This document shows, one piece after another, positions 11,922 to 26,095 of a DNA stretch of 64,000 bases. Made by a program: the position numbers and the translations under genes. The first letter of the stretch is position 1. Every line of letters starts with the position of its first letter. Origin of the DNA: Zea mays (lineage: Eukaryota; Streptophyta; Magnoliopsida; Poales; Poaceae); assembly GCF_902167145.1 (NCBI RefSeq), contig NC_050096.1:272326622-272390621 (forward strand), written 5' to 3'. Below the pieces are notes generated by a model. That model ran no database searches. It was not told the origin of the DNA and saw only the letters and a list, made by a program, of their open reading frames with translations.

Positions 11922-12237
11922 GTTGTCCAAATGTGTAGTGTTATTGTTGTTCCATAGTCCACACAAGATACTTAAATGCTAGATGTGTACAAGAGTATGA
12001 ATTATGAGCCACTTATATGGTTTATATTTCAATGGTTATGATGTCATGCTTGAGTGCTATCTTCCTCAACATATTGTTTTATTCTCTTTCCTCTTTACTT
12101 ATATATCACATTAGTTTTCCATCCTACGTAGTATGTACCAAATAACTATGCTACCATGCACTAGAATAACTTTAGATATATTATGATCCCAATATATTTT
12201 AATATAAAAACCATGAAGATAACTAAAGACAAACAAA
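11922..12237. other. intergenic, no gene seen
   Basis: AT-rich sequence between the LINE tail and the MITE pair. Nothing recognised. Confidence 0.4.
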
Positions 12238-12241
12238 CCGA

Positions 12242-12370
12242 GGGCTCGTTTGGTTGAAGGCCTCCCATGCACATGCCTCCCATGCAAACAATCTTAACCC
12301 TAGACACTCAAAATCCAACCCTGTACTGCCTGGACCAGGCAACACCGGTCGACTCCAAACCAAACAGCCC
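12242..12370. mobile_element. 129-bp MITE
   Basis: Inverted termini GGGCTCGTTTGGTT and AACCAAACAGCCC. Apparent 4-bp flanking duplication CCGA at 12238-12241 and 12371-12374. Non-coding. The superfamily is not certain from so short a duplication. Confidence 0.6.
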
Positions 12371-12390
12371 CCGAGTGTCTCAGGAATTAG

Positions 12391-12480
12391 GGCTTGTTTG
12401 GTGTGGTGCCTATGTCGCCATATCTGTGGCTTAAAAAGTGTGGCGTGGTGTACCGTGTGAAGCAGCACACCAAACATGCC
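12391..12480. mobile_element. ~90-bp Tourist-like MITE
   Basis: Inverted termini GGCTTGTTTGGTGTG and CACACCAAACATGCC differ at one position in 15. TTA lies just outside on both sides (one extra base each side), which fits the PIF/Harbinger TTA target site. It sits only 20 bp from the previous MITE. Confidence 0.65.
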
Positions 12481-13278
12481 GTTAATCCATCCCTGCCCTC
12501 ATGTATATGATAGTGTAATAAAATAATGTTTTTATGGAATATGTAGAAGATATACATATCTTTGCTTTAAGGAGATAACATATTTACAAGACAAACAAAC
12601 TGACACCTAACCTTATTCAAGGAACACTCGCACCTGGAACTCAAAAACGTCCAAGCGGATCAACTAAAACGACCTTTAGGAGGCAGCAGACAAAAGCTGG
12701 ACCAAACCTTCAGCAGCAGCCATACACCACAGTTTGGCTCTTTAAAAATTCTTGTAAGAATCTAGACACACGCTTGGTGCAGCGCCCTACCTGCCTACCA
12801 TTAAACAAAGACACTCATATCTGCGTATCCAGATCATTCATGGTGTAAAAATTAATGTGTAACTACAACAACAGTTAAAGCTGGATTTGTACAGTTTGTG
12901 TCTATTCAATTATATATAATTATCCATATAGCTTCTCTAAATATAAAATTTGTCTTCTTTTGCCAACGGGTTTGTGTACCAGCACTTTGTGTTTTTTTTT
13001 TCTCATTTGAAACATCATCTCGTATCATATTTGTTTTAAAAATGTGACATCTGTTTCAGGGGTGATTAGCTTTGGCGTTACATACCCCAGCAAACATTTT
13101 GGATAAATTCAACATTAATTTATGTTTATTCAACTTATAAATGCACTGTTTTAATTTTACATAAATAATCAGTAGTGCCAATGTTTCCAAATCTAGCATC
13201 ACTAGTATGTTTCAAACTATTGACCTTGAACATACAAAAGTACACCACTATTCTACTATATACTTTTAGAATAACATA
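12481..13278. other. intergenic, no gene seen
   Basis: AT-rich. No ORF, RNA or element end recognised. Confidence 0.4.
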
Positions 13279-13502
13279 ACTCCGTCCAACAAGAATGCAA
13301 TCTTATTTTCTATGAAGTCAAACTATTTTAAATCTGACCAAATTTATACAAAAAATATTAACTAATACTTATCATTGCGATGATTATAAAATATATTTTC
13401 ATAATGCTAACATTTTCCTATAAACCCGGTCAAACTTATAAAAGTTTGACTAGCTAATCTTCAAATCTGGAATTGCATTCCTTTTTAGATGCATGGAGGA
13501 AG
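13279..13502. mobile_element. Stowaway-like MITE
   Basis: Left ACTCCGTCCAACAAGAATGC and right GCATTCCTTTTTAGATGCAT then GGAGGAAG are inverse to each other and match the grass Stowaway terminus (CTCCGTCC...GAATGCAA). TA dinucleotides flank at 13277-13278 and 13503-13504, the expected Tc1/mariner-type target. The interior is AT-rich and carries the TTTGACCAAATTTAT-type motif also seen in the older copy at 6429. Confidence 0.75.
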
Positions 13503-16242
13503 TACCAATTACCTTACAGCATGTTGGAGACTTCGAGGTCATCTGTATATAAAAGTTTCCTAATAACATCAAACAAAAGAAAAGAATGATGAGCAAGCTA
13601 TTAAAAATTTAGAAGACCACATGCTTGTGATCCAGTTAACCCATTAATGCAACACTATATATACTATGTGAAAGAGAAGTGCCTTGAGTTGACCTTAATA
13701 GGGCTCCTGAACAGATCTTAAACAGTTAGCGTGGCAGTCAAATCCGAACTGTAAATGGGTTACAAATTATCTCATAACTCATGAGTTGTCTGAGGCGTTC
13801 ACCTGAAAAAGATAGGGAAGGAATTAGTCAAGTATTGATTGGTCCAATCTTAAACCATACGAACAAATGCACAAGTTGCCTAGCACTTTCATGCATGATG
13901 TGGACGTTGTAGGCTAAGTCATATATATGTAATGGTTAGCTAGGAGCTCTCACATGAGAAATCTGATGCTTGGCTCCATATATTACATATGATGATGATA
14001 TAGTGTTGAATTGGCTGGGTACTATAATTTGACAAAGATCAAATTTGCATTATGTGATGCAAAGCAGGCATAGTGTTGTAGAGAACCAAACATTTGAATC
14101 TTTTAACAGATTTTCCGGGTGTAGCTTGTCCATACAGACATTTATCAAAGTTTGAGAGTTATTGGTATTCTTATCATGTCAATAGTAGGTTAACTAGTCG
14201 ACAAGCACCTTACACACATAGTACATTCATTGTGATTCTTTCAATGTCAATACTTTCTTTGTGAAACGAGTGCTGGATCTCTGCTATTCATTTAAAAGAA
14301 CAGTTAACACCAGACAACTAAAGGGCCAGGAAGAGATACCAAATGGCATGTCCACAGTTTAAAATACTACTCTATTTTTGTACTACCTGGAAAGACGATG
14401 TGGCCATGTCATTTTTTTCTATCTCAGTATTTTCCAATAAAATAACGCACTATAAAAGAAAAGGTCCAACAATTTAACCAAGTTCTGATGAAAGCTAGAA
14501 TACTAGTTCCATCTGCATGCAGGGTGGGATCTTTATGTCTTATACTATATAGCAATAGCAAAATGAAACGTAGGAAATTATACTACTAGATACCAAATCC
14601 CAATTAATATGGTCCTTTTGAAGTACAGAGAGCTTTACTGCATGCATCTGCTGTTTCTTCAGGATTTTATACGGAATGAGAAAAACGAGAAGAGAAGTAC
14701 TAATCCTGTATAGTAGGCGGTACTAGTCTACTAGAGCAGAAGTAAAATAATCCATTGTTTTTGCTTATATAAATAAAAAACGTGGAAGCAATCATACTAT
14801 AGAACTCTGGAATGGCTGGACGGGGGGTGGGGGTGGGGGAAGGAGCCTAGAACTTAAATTGATGCTAGTATGCGACCTGGCGAGGACGACCGCGGAGGAG
14901 AGGATGTTACCAATGGGTTGGATGTAGAGGAGGGAATTTGACGGTAACCTCACCAGCGTCCTTGAGATCGAGGAGCGTTGCGGGATTGGCCTCGCTGCGT
15001 TGGCCGGGGAGCTAATCGCGTCCCAAGCGAGCTGTTCCCAGTGCATTTCATGGCGAGAAGGCGCACCCGCCGGCGGTGGGGAGCTCCGCCTCCCCGTAGT
15101 CCGTAGTCGTACCCCAGCGCGGTCACCCCTCACCATATCGCCTCACCCGGCCGGTACATTAAGCATCGCCCAGATCAACGTCGGCACGGTCTAGAACTCG
15201 ACGCCGCTGTAGCACGCAGCCTCCAACTGCCCGGAGGCTTGGAGAAGATTGACATTGATCTCCTTCCCACCACCACTGCACTCTCGACGGACTGATGCTT
15301 CCTGCTTTCTCGACGAAATGATTCAGAGTTGCTGTAGCGAAAGGCTGCAAAATATTCCTTTCTTCTCCATGGAAGAAAATAAAGGAAGACCAAACCAAAT
15401 GCATTCCCTCCACAACGCGCGTTCGCTTGGCTTTGGATAAAAAGAGGACGACTGGATGAGGACAACTTTTACTGTTATCCCAAAGAATGTAAAGCAGCGC
15501 AGTTTGCTAGGAGATGTCATTTCCATGGCGTACTGGCCATCGAATCAACAAAAAGCACTATTATAAGTATACGGAGGCAAATATTGCGATAATGTTATTT
15601 ATCAGAATTTATTGTCAATATATTTAATATTTATCACATTGGAGGGTAAACTCATCTGTCCATCACCCGCACTTAATTAGGTTGTCTCAAGCATTACACT
15701 TAGTTGTCTCAAGCATTACCACGGTTGCGATTAGGGGTGACAATATATTCTAAATTTTATATTTAAGATTTAAGGATCAGATCGGATTAGGATCGATTCC
15801 TATTTCTATTCATTTTTAACTACAAATTATTTAGGGCTTTACCATTTTATGAAGAAGCATTTGAATAGCAATTCATTACCATCCCTAGTTGCGGTTGCGG
15901 ATACTAGCCGTTTGAGTTTGTGACGTCGCGTAGAGTTCGTCTCCAGCAGATCGTGCATCCGTTCAGCAGCCCTCGCGCATGAAAATCGAGGATGCTGGTT
16001 GGGTTGTGTTAGAGTCGTTTGCACGATCGCGAGAGCTCACGGATATACGAGAGACGCGAGGAGGATGTGGATTTTATGTGATCGTATTCACGATCTGCTG
16101 GACATGTGAATAGTAGCGATTTTTTTACTCATTTTCAGCATATGTGGTCGCATGCACCACCTGCTAGAGACAACTTTAACTTGGATAATGTTATTTACCG
16201 GAATTTATTGTCAACCTATATATAATATTAGCATGTAGCCCG
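13503..16242. other. intergenic; includes an unidentified GC-rich island 14820-15530
   Basis: No recognisable gene. The island 14820-15530 is clearly GC-richer than its surroundings and opens several short frames, but none shows a known domain. It could be a captured gene fragment or an old promoter region. From 15585 to 15680, 'TTATTTATCA...CCATCACCCGCACTTAATTAG' resembles 24240-24295 on the far side of the LARD element, so part of this DNA is an interspersed repeat. Confidence 0.4.
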
Positions 16243-16909
16243 TGTTATAAATGAATACGACACAAAGGGGATCAATCACAGAGAAGACACAGATTTAACG
16301 TGGAAAACCCTTCTAAAGCGAAGGTAAAAAACCACGGGCGCCGGCCAGCAACTTCTCACTATTTTCAGGTGGTTACAGATCGCAGGAGATTTACAATTGA
16401 GATAATTATCTACTACGGCTTACAAAGATATTTATAGAGGTGAAACCCTAAAACGAGTAGGGAAACGATTCGTACCGCGGGGGCTCCCCCCGCACCCCAG
16501 GCGTCCCTGGGCGGCCCAAGCCTCCCGGCGACGGGCCTCCGCTTCGCTCGCCAACTTGGCCGCCTTCTTCATAATTTGGATCACAAACTCCACCTTGAGA
16601 CAAATTCCTTGTAGCATAATAATAGCAAACTCCACCTTAAACAAATGCATCATCATCTTGCCGGCGCCAACAACCACTAAGGGCTAATTTATAATAGCAA
16701 CAGAAACATGCTTTGTCATCATATCAGCAGGATTATTATGAGTACTGATCTTGCATACCTTCACCAACCATTTTTCAATGATATCACGAACGAAGTGATA
16801 ACGAATATCAATATGTTTTGGGGTTCCGATCGAAGCCTCCCGGCGACGGGCCTCCGCTTCGCTCGCCAACTTGGCCGCCTTCTTCATAATTTGGATCACA
16901 AACTCAACA
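16243..16909 (-). mobile_element. 667-bp internally deleted Ty1/copia element
   Basis: Flanked by the 5-bp duplication GCCCG (16238-16242 and 16910-16914), with TG...CA ends. On the minus strand: a ~75-bp 5' LTR remnant beginning TGTTGAGTTTGTGATCC (16909-16836), then the last ~45 codons of copia RNase H (KHIDIRYHFVRDI ... NPADMMTK) at about 16830-16690, a purine tract AAGGTGGAG, and a ~350-bp 3' LTR ending at 16243. The same ~75 bp therefore appears twice (16519-16592 and 16837-16907). The interior gag, integrase and most of RT are gone, so the element is non-autonomous and dead as a gene source. Confidence 0.8.
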
Positions 16910-17218
16910 GCCCGTGCTAACGCTACGATCCTATTAGAGAGGGAAGGGGTCGACGACGAAGGCGGCGCGGAGGGGGGGGGAGACTGGGGCAGACAGATCG
17001 CAGGGAGGGAAGGGATCATCTAAATAATATTGTATATTGGATTTGAGTGGGTAATAGGAAGTAGGTTATCTAGTGATCTGAACCATTGGTTTTGATAGTG
17101 TGTTTAGTCTTGGTGCAATTTGTTTGATGGATTTAGTGAAGATTATTGTGTGTGGGAGTGATTTGGTTGTATGGATTTTGCAAAGTTTAAACAAGTAGAT
17201 TATATATAGTGGTATATA
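16910..17218. repeat. interspersed repeat copy A (partner of 24404-24732)
   Basis: Sequence from GCCCGTGCTAACGCTACGATCC through GGTGCAATTTGTTTGATGG to GTAGATTATATATA aligns by eye with 24404-24732, which has the same motif order with substitutions and small indels. It is non-coding. The copia remnant and the LARD element are inserted at its two ends. Confidence 0.65.
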
Positions 17219-19861
17219 TGTAACACCCCGGGATCCACAAACACCCCAGAATGCTACTAAACTACACATCTAACATTCATATATAAAATTTCGACAGCAT
17301 CTCCTTTGAAAATTGCATAAACGGGGGAAGCAACAAAGTATAAATAGATATCATGATAAGAAAACATATAAGACATTAATAATCTGCTAGCAATGGGAAG
17401 ACAACCATAACAACAATGAACTGAATTAATCAGTGCGCACGACTAGTTAAAAACAAACATCCTTTGACAAGAAGTTTCTAATTAAATCATGGCTGTGTCT
17501 GGGCAGCATTATTATGAGAGTGAAGGTGGATGTGCTGCTACTTCCCACTCCCCTTGATGAGCAACAAGCACCTGCATTGAGTAATGCAAGAGTGAGATGA
17601 AACATCTCAGCAAGCTAATTGTTCTGATGAGATATTTAAACCACAAATTGAATTCATCAACATTTTAAAAGAGACACAATAAAAAAATCAGAAATACTTG
17701 TAGATATAGAACACAGTAGTCCCACTATAACCAATACCATCTCATTTCCTCGAACAACCACAATAGGTTCTATAACACTTCCCTGCGTCAACAATACCTG
17801 CAAATATCACTTCAATGTATGCATAGGAATGCAATGTGTAGGTACTCTATCTTCATACCTCTGGGGGTATAAAACCACATCATCTGCAAATATCACTTCA
17901 ATGAATGCATATGAATGCAATGCGTAGGTACTCTATCTTCATACCTCTGGGGGTATAAAACCACATCATCTGCAAATATCACTTCAATGAATGCATATGA
18001 ATGCAATGCATATGTCCTCTGCCTTCATACCTCTAAGGGTATGAAGCCGCATCGTACCCCTTCTCGGGCAACGTACGATGCTAAGTTGTACCGGTACGGT
18101 CGAACCATAGGTCACGACAAAACTTCATATGCAAATGAGTCATGCAATGTATATGGCATGCTACATTTATCAATAAACTTCACTTCCTTCAGATACAACA
18201 CAAACCTCAAATAATACTTCATTTATCTTCAGATACAATACCAACCTCAAATAATACTTTATTTACCTTCAGATATGTGAATTAATCTCGTGAGTCATAC
18301 ACAAATCATAATCATCATCAATATATGATTGAGCATCAGTATAATGCAAGCAAGTAAAGCATCACCATAGAGTCCAATTATGAAAGAATCTGATACTTCT
18401 GAATATTAGAGTGTAGGCAATAGAAATAACAGGTCAGAACGGAAGCAACCACCGCTACATTCACTTGCCTTCATCGAAGAAGAAGAAATGTACTAGACAT
18501 GATCTGGAGTGTAGCCACCTGCTAGTGGGCATAAAACTTAGTACAAATATTTCACAAACATTTGCCATCAATCAACAAAACACTCCTACACTTGAAACCA
18601 AGACCCAGTGGAAAGACTCCCACCCTGAACCACATGCCATACAGCAGCAACGCTGTTTGTTAATTTTGTATCTTTAAAATTAAAACAGCGGTGATATCAA
18701 ACAAATACTCTAGGAGTATCTACACAAAATACTCTACAACTTCAGTATTCAATAGATAATTAAATTCTGCCATCTACAAGTTCTAAAACATCTGACAAGA
18801 TAACTGACTGAATCTGTTTTAGACAGCAGTATGGTTAACTTTAAAATTCGATATCTCCCAAACTACTGAACCAAAAATTATGAAATTCTGCTGGAAGTAA
18901 GAACTTTTATCCCTCTACAAAAGTCTCCATAGTTGGAAGAGCCAATTCGGCCATTTACTAGATGAAACCCACCAGTGAACAGACCCACTCATTTTTGTCA
19001 GGTAAACAGAAACAGCCACAGTAAAACAAACATAACTGGAGTTTCACAAATCATATGAATGCAATCTTTAACAATCTGGAAAGCTTATGAAATTATCTAC
19101 AACTTCTTTTACCAACCCACAGTTTAATTCTGTTGATAAAATTTCCTAAATCTTAAGAGAACAGATTCTGCACAGAATTATGAGACTGAAAAACTGCTAT
19201 AGTAAAACTGCAATAACTTTCTGGTCGGATGTCCGATTGAGGTGTTCTTCGCGGCCACGGAAAGATCTACAAATCATCTACGACTCATACATAGACTTTT
19301 CATTTTTTTGAGGCCACTAAGACCACGGAAAACTGGCATGAACAGAAACTGTCGAATCTGCCATTCTGCAGAAAACTAAATTCGGGATCAAAACCTAACC
19401 CCACATCAAATCCAACCTCTAATCCTTTAATTCCCATGATCCACAACCTCCAAAAGCCTATAATTACAGGGAGGAACAAGGATCTCATCCATACCTAGGG
19501 TTTCCCCAAGAAATCTTCAAGAAGAGATGGGGAAGAACATCTCCTTGATCCTCTCTTCCTCTTCAATTCAACGTGCCCCTCCTTTTCTCGATCCTTGCTG
19601 CGTAGGGGGAGATCTTGGGGGAGGAAGCAATGGATGATGGCTGCCATAGGGGGAGGGGGCGTCCAGCCAAGGGGGAGAAAAGGGGGTGGCGGCCAAGAGG
19701 GGGGTGAAGGGAAAAAAAAGGGGTGGCCACCTAGGGTTTTTGTGGGAGAAAGAAACGACGCCTCAGATGACTTCTATCTTTGCATCCAATGGCCCACAAC
19801 CCTTTACCTCATCCACGCACCAGAGATTAACTTTTGGTCAACATTTTTTTGGGATATTACA
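17219..19861 (-). repeat. 3' LTR of the LARD-like element
   Basis: Runs TGTAACACCCCGG... to ...GGGATATTACA on the + strand (minus-strand element). It contains three copies of an 86-bp unit at about 17797-18050 (CAAATATCACTTCAATG ... GGGTATAAAACC). Short ORFs inside recur identically in the other LTR and are not genes. Confidence 0.88.
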
Positions 19862-19880
19862 CTCTACCCCCCTTAAAAAG
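19862..19880 (-). other. polypurine tract of the LARD-like element
   Basis: On the minus strand this reads CTTTTTAAGGGGGGTAGAG immediately before the LTR start TGTAATATCCC. A G-rich purine run at this position primes plus-strand DNA synthesis in LTR elements and confirms minus orientation. Confidence 0.8.
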
Positions 19881-21577
19881 AATTCGACCTCGAATTCGGC
19901 CACTCCAAGCAAAACACCCAAGGTACCCCATATAGCACCACAATTCAAAACATGGATCCATTATTGGTCTTAATTAACACAAGAACTTCTACCTTGGACT
20001 AATTGTCTAAGGAAACTACACGACCTGACATCAAGCATGAAACAACATGTAATGAAGCTCAAAGCATGTCATAGTTGCAATCAACACTACAATTTCACAC
20101 CATCAAATTTGGATGCAGCTATACATCAACATCAATGTCTTAAGACAACACTCTTTTATGAAGGGGTAATATGGACCAAGCACAACCCTTACCAACTTCA
20201 ACCATTAATTTTAATTAAATGGTGAAACATCTACACCCGACGAATGTATAAGAAGATCAAACACCTCACCTTAAAGCACCATGAAACAAGTAGTTCTATT
20301 GGAACAAAACTCCTAATCTTTCTAAACCTTATTCTTGCCATCATGAAAAGATAATCATGTAATCTAACATTCCTTACACCCCACCAAAAGGGAGAAAATC
20401 TATAGAACTAATGGAGCAATAAAGCCAAAAGAAGCCAATAACATCTTGTGCGGCATAGTTCATCGAAGAAATGCCAAAAACTCTACATAGAGCACTGATA
20501 GCCCAACAACAACACAATACTTGCTTAACCCATGTCACTATACTTCATTCAACATCTCAACTAAGAAAAATATCCAACTAGTAAGGATAACCTACACATA
20601 ATATAAGTCTTCATCTACTGTAGTTCAGAAACTTACATTTCATTCTATCATACGATGCACTCAAAGTACCAGACATACAAAGTCAATAATAATAACCCCT
20701 AATCCTTCACACATTTGACAAACATATTAAGCTGATGTAAACACCACATCATCTAGGAGTAGGTGACTAGCCACACCCAACCAACTCTAGGCTAGGCAAG
20801 GACTTCCTTCAAACCAATAGATAGGTGGTCTAAAAAAATGGCTCCATAAGCATGCATCGAAAAGGGAACCATCAGATCCTCAATGTATCAATACATAATC
20901 AATGGATCAAGAGAATCAAAGATTTATTCTACAATTAGTATGACTAATAGGCAACCACTTTAAACCACATCTAGGCTTTGTGGCAACTATAACACACAAT
21001 ATGAGAGAGACATGTAAGCCATTCTGGCTATGAAAAGACTTCCCCCAAAAATCCATATAAAGTACCAATATTCATTTCTTTCAAAACTGGTTTCTCAACA
21101 TAAACAATCATTCTTTGCAATGATAGTTGGAGCTATCCACCAACCGCTCAACAACTTAAATTCAAATTGATGATTACCTTGTACCCCAAAACACGCAATT
21201 CACACTCCTCTTAGAAACATCCACAATCAAGCATATATAACAATATTATTGTAATAAAACTCAACCATGAAAAACATGGTGAAAACGACATAGGCATACT
21301 TGTATATCACAAGCATAATAACAACTTCATTCTCACCAATGACCAGCGATATCTACCGCATTAATAAAACAATATCAAAATTTTAGAAATAAATTATATC
21401 AAGCATTAAGCCATAAACAACTTACCACATCACCGTAAAGGAATAGGGAGGGGTGAAACTATTGTCATCTGCACTCCAAAGACATTAATATATATCAAAG
21501 ATATTTGAACCCATACCCTTCCTATATGTGCAAGTGTGTCAAATTTATCTTCAAATTGCCAAGAATCTAAAGCCTAT

Positions 21578-21589
21578 GCTTTGATACCA
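21578..21589 (-). other. primer binding site, initiator tRNA-Met type
   Basis: Minus-strand TGGTATCAAAGC lies two bases inside the right LTR. This is the common plant PBS (TGGTATCAGAGC, complementary to the 3' end of initiator tRNA-Met) with one change. Confidence 0.8.
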
Positions 21590-21591
21590 AC

Positions 21592-24233
21592 TGTAACACC
21601 CCGGGATCCACAAACACCCCAGAATGCTACTAAACTACACATCTAACATTCATATATAAAATTTCGACAGCATCTCCTTTGAAAATTGCATAAACGGGGG
21701 AAGCAACAAAGTATAAATAGATATCATGATAAGAAAACATATAAGACATTAATAATCTGCTAGCAATGGGAAGACAACCATAACAACAATGAACTGAATT
21801 AATCAGTGCGCACGACTAGTTAAAAACAAACATCCTTTGACAAGAAGTTTCTAATTAAATCATGGCTGTGTCTGGGCAGCATTATTATGAGAGTGAAGGT
21901 GGATGTGCTGCTACTTCCCACTCCCCTTGATGAGCAACAAGCACCTGCATTGAGTAATGCAAGAGTGAGATGAAACATCTCAGCAAGCTAATTGTTCTGA
22001 TGAGATATTTAAACCACAAATTGAATTCATCAACATTTTAAAAGAGACACAATAAAAAATCAGAAATACTTGTAGATATAGAACACAGTAGTCCCACTAT
22101 AACCAATACCATCTCATTTCCTCGAACAACCACAATAGGTTCTATAACACTTCCCTGCGTCAACAATACCTGCAAATATCACTTCAATGTATGCATAGGA
22201 ATGCAATGTGTAGGTACTCTATCTTCATACCTCTGGGGGTATAAAACCACATCATCTGCAAATATCACTTCAATGAATGCATATGAATGCAATGCGTAGG
22301 TACTCTATCTTCATACCTCTGGGGGTATAAAACCACATCATCTGCAAATATCACTTCAATGAATGCATATGAATGCAATGCATATGTCCTCTGCCTTCAT
22401 ACCTCTAAGGGTATGAAGCCGCATCGTACCCCTTCTCGGGCAACGTACGATGCTAAGTTGTACCGGTACGGTCGGACCATAGGTCACGACAAAACTTCAT
22501 ATGCAAATGAGTCATGCAATGTATATGGCATGCTACATTTATCAATAAACTTCACTTCCTTCAGATACAACACAAACCTCAAATAATACTTCATTTATCT
22601 TCAGATACAATACCAACCTCAAATAATACTTTATTTACCTTCAGATATGTGAATTAATCTCGTGAGTCATACACAAATCATAATCATCATCAATATATGA
22701 TTGAGCATCAGTATAATGCAAGCAAGTAAAGCATCACCATAGAGTCCAATTATGAAAGAATCTGATACTTCTGAATATTAGAGTGTAGGCAATAGAAATA
22801 ACAGGTCAGAACGGAAGCAACCACCGCTACATTCACTTGCCTTCATCGAAGAAGAAGAAATGTACTAGACATGATCTGGAGTGTAGCCACCTGCTAGTGG
22901 GCATAAAACTTAGTACAAATATTTCACAAACATTTGCCATCAATCAACAAAACACTCCTACACTTGAAACCAAGACCCAGTGGAAAGACTCCCACCCTGA
23001 ACCACATGCCATACAGCAGCAACGCTGTTTGTTAATTTTGTATCTTTAAAATTAAAACAGCGGTGATATCAAACAAATACTCTAGGAGTATCTACACAAA
23101 ATACTCTACAACTTCAGTATTCAATAGATAATTAAATTCTGCCATCTACAAGTTCTAAAACATCTGACAAGATAACTGACTGAATCTGTTTTAGACAGCA
23201 GTATGGTTAACTTTAAAATTCGATATCTCCCAAACTACTGAACCAAAAATTATGAAATTCTGCTGGAAGTAAGAACTTTTATCCCTCTACAAAAGTCTCC
23301 ATAGTTGGAAGAGCCAATTCGGCCATTTACTAGATGAAACCCACCAGTGAACAGACCCACTCATTTTTGTCAGGTAAACAGAAACAGCCACAGTAAAACA
23401 AACATAACTGGAGTTTCACAAATCATATGAATGCAATCTTTAACAATCTGGAAAGCTTATGAAATTATCTACAACTTCTTTTACCAACCCACAGTTTAAT
23501 TCTGTTGATAAAATTTCCTAAATCTTAAGAGAACAGATTCTGCACAGAATTATGAGACTGAAAAACTGCTATAGTAAAACTGCAATAACTTTCTGGTCGG
23601 ATGTCCGATTGAGGTGTTCTTCGCGGCCACGGAAAGATCTACAAATCATCTACGACTCATACATAGACTTTTCATTTTTTTGAGGCCACTAAGACCACGG
23701 AAAACTGGCATGAACAGAAACTGTCGAATCTGCCATTCTGCAGAAAACTAAATTCGGGATCAAAACCTAACCCCACATCAAATCCAACCTCTAATCCTTT
23801 AATTCCCATGATCCACAACCTCCAAAAGCCTATAATTACAGGGAGGAACAAGGATCTCATCCATACCTAGGGTTTCCCCAAGAAATCTTCAAGAAGAGAT
23901 GGGGAAGAACATCTCCTTGATCCTCTCTTCCTCTTCAATTCAACGTGCCCCTCCTTTTCTCGATCCTTGCTGCGTAGGGGGAGATCTTGGGGGAGGAAGC
24001 AATGGATGATGGCTGCCATAGGGGGAGGGGGCGTCCAGCCAAGGGGGAGAAAAGGGGGTGGCGGCCAAGAGGGGGGGTGAAGGGAAAAAAAGGGGTGGCC
24101 ACCTAGGGTTTTTGTGGGAGAAAGAAACGACGCCTCAGATGACTTCTATCTTTGCATCCAATGGCCCACAACCCTTTACCTCATCCACGCACCAGAGATT
24201 AACTTTTGGTCAACATTTTTTTGGGATATTACA
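21592..24233 (-). repeat. 5' LTR of the LARD-like element
   Basis: 2,642 bp, almost identical to 17219-19861. Visible differences: GGTCGAACC versus GGTCGGACC near 18101/22472; A7 versus A6 near 17683; G6 versus G7 and A8 versus A7 near the GC-rich end. The three 86-bp units recur at about 22169-22422. Confidence 0.88.
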
Positions 24234-24403
24234 ATATATATGTTATTTATCACATCGAGTGATAAACCCAACAGCCCATCACCCGTATTTAATGATGTAT
24301 TCAATTAATCATGGTACCTAATTTGATCGGATATGTTCGGTCGAATCCAGATGATGCACTATTGGTTTATCATTGACAAATAGTGTTACTTTATATGTAC
24401 TAG

Positions 24404-25726
<1,323 letters not shown>

Positions 25727-25728
25727 AG

Positions 25729-25862
25729 AAAACCGCCTGTGATGTCCCAGGCTGTTTAGTACGCCTGTGATGTAATAGTATCACAAGCGGTTTTTGTTTA
25801 GGACCGCCTGTGGTGCTCTATCCTTTTCACAAGCGGACCCTAAGACAAAACCGCCTGTGATT
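25729..25862. repeat. left subterminal repeats of the CACTA
   Basis: AACCGCCTGTGATG, ACGCCTGTGATG, ATCACAAGCGGTTTTTG, GACCGCCTGTGGTG, CACAAGCGG and AACCGCCTGTGAT in mixed orientation within 134 bp. In En/Spm such motifs bind TnpA; the same role here is inference from family. Confidence 0.85.
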
Positions 25863-26095
25863 GTAAAAATATGAAAAATACAATTTAAATATGAAAATAA
25901 TTTTAATTTTTAATAGAAATACGCAAATACAATTTAAATGAATTAATATTTAATTTTTAACAATAATATGCAAATACAATTTAAATGAATTATAATAGCA
26001 CACATAGATAACTAGAGAGATTTTAAATTAATTGGCAACCACAATTCATAGTCGATCATACATGATAACAAATACAATTTGATTCATACAATTTT

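Larger units (their letters stand above)
17219..24233 (-). mobile_element. young LARD-like non-autonomous LTR retrotransposon
   Basis: Complete element of about 7.0 kb: LTRs 17219-19861 and 21592-24233, internal 19862-21591, and 5-bp TSD ATATA (17214-17218 and 24234-24238). A PBS and a polypurine tract on the minus strand set the orientation. The 1.73-kb interior has no gag or pol domain, only short chance frames. Large LTRs with a non-coding interior define a LARD. By eye the LTRs differ by one substitution and three homopolymer-length changes, so insertion is recent. LTR end sequences resemble grass Ty3/gypsy elements but the autonomous partner is unknown. Confidence 0.88.

Noticed and set aside
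14792..15526. Short ORFs in the GC-rich island
   Set aside because: Frames conflict, none has a recognised domain or convincing splice structure; kept only as an unidentified island.
17915..18677. ORFs of 99 and 70 codons, identical at 22287-23049
   Set aside because: They recur because they lie in the two LTRs and span the 86-bp repeats; no domain.
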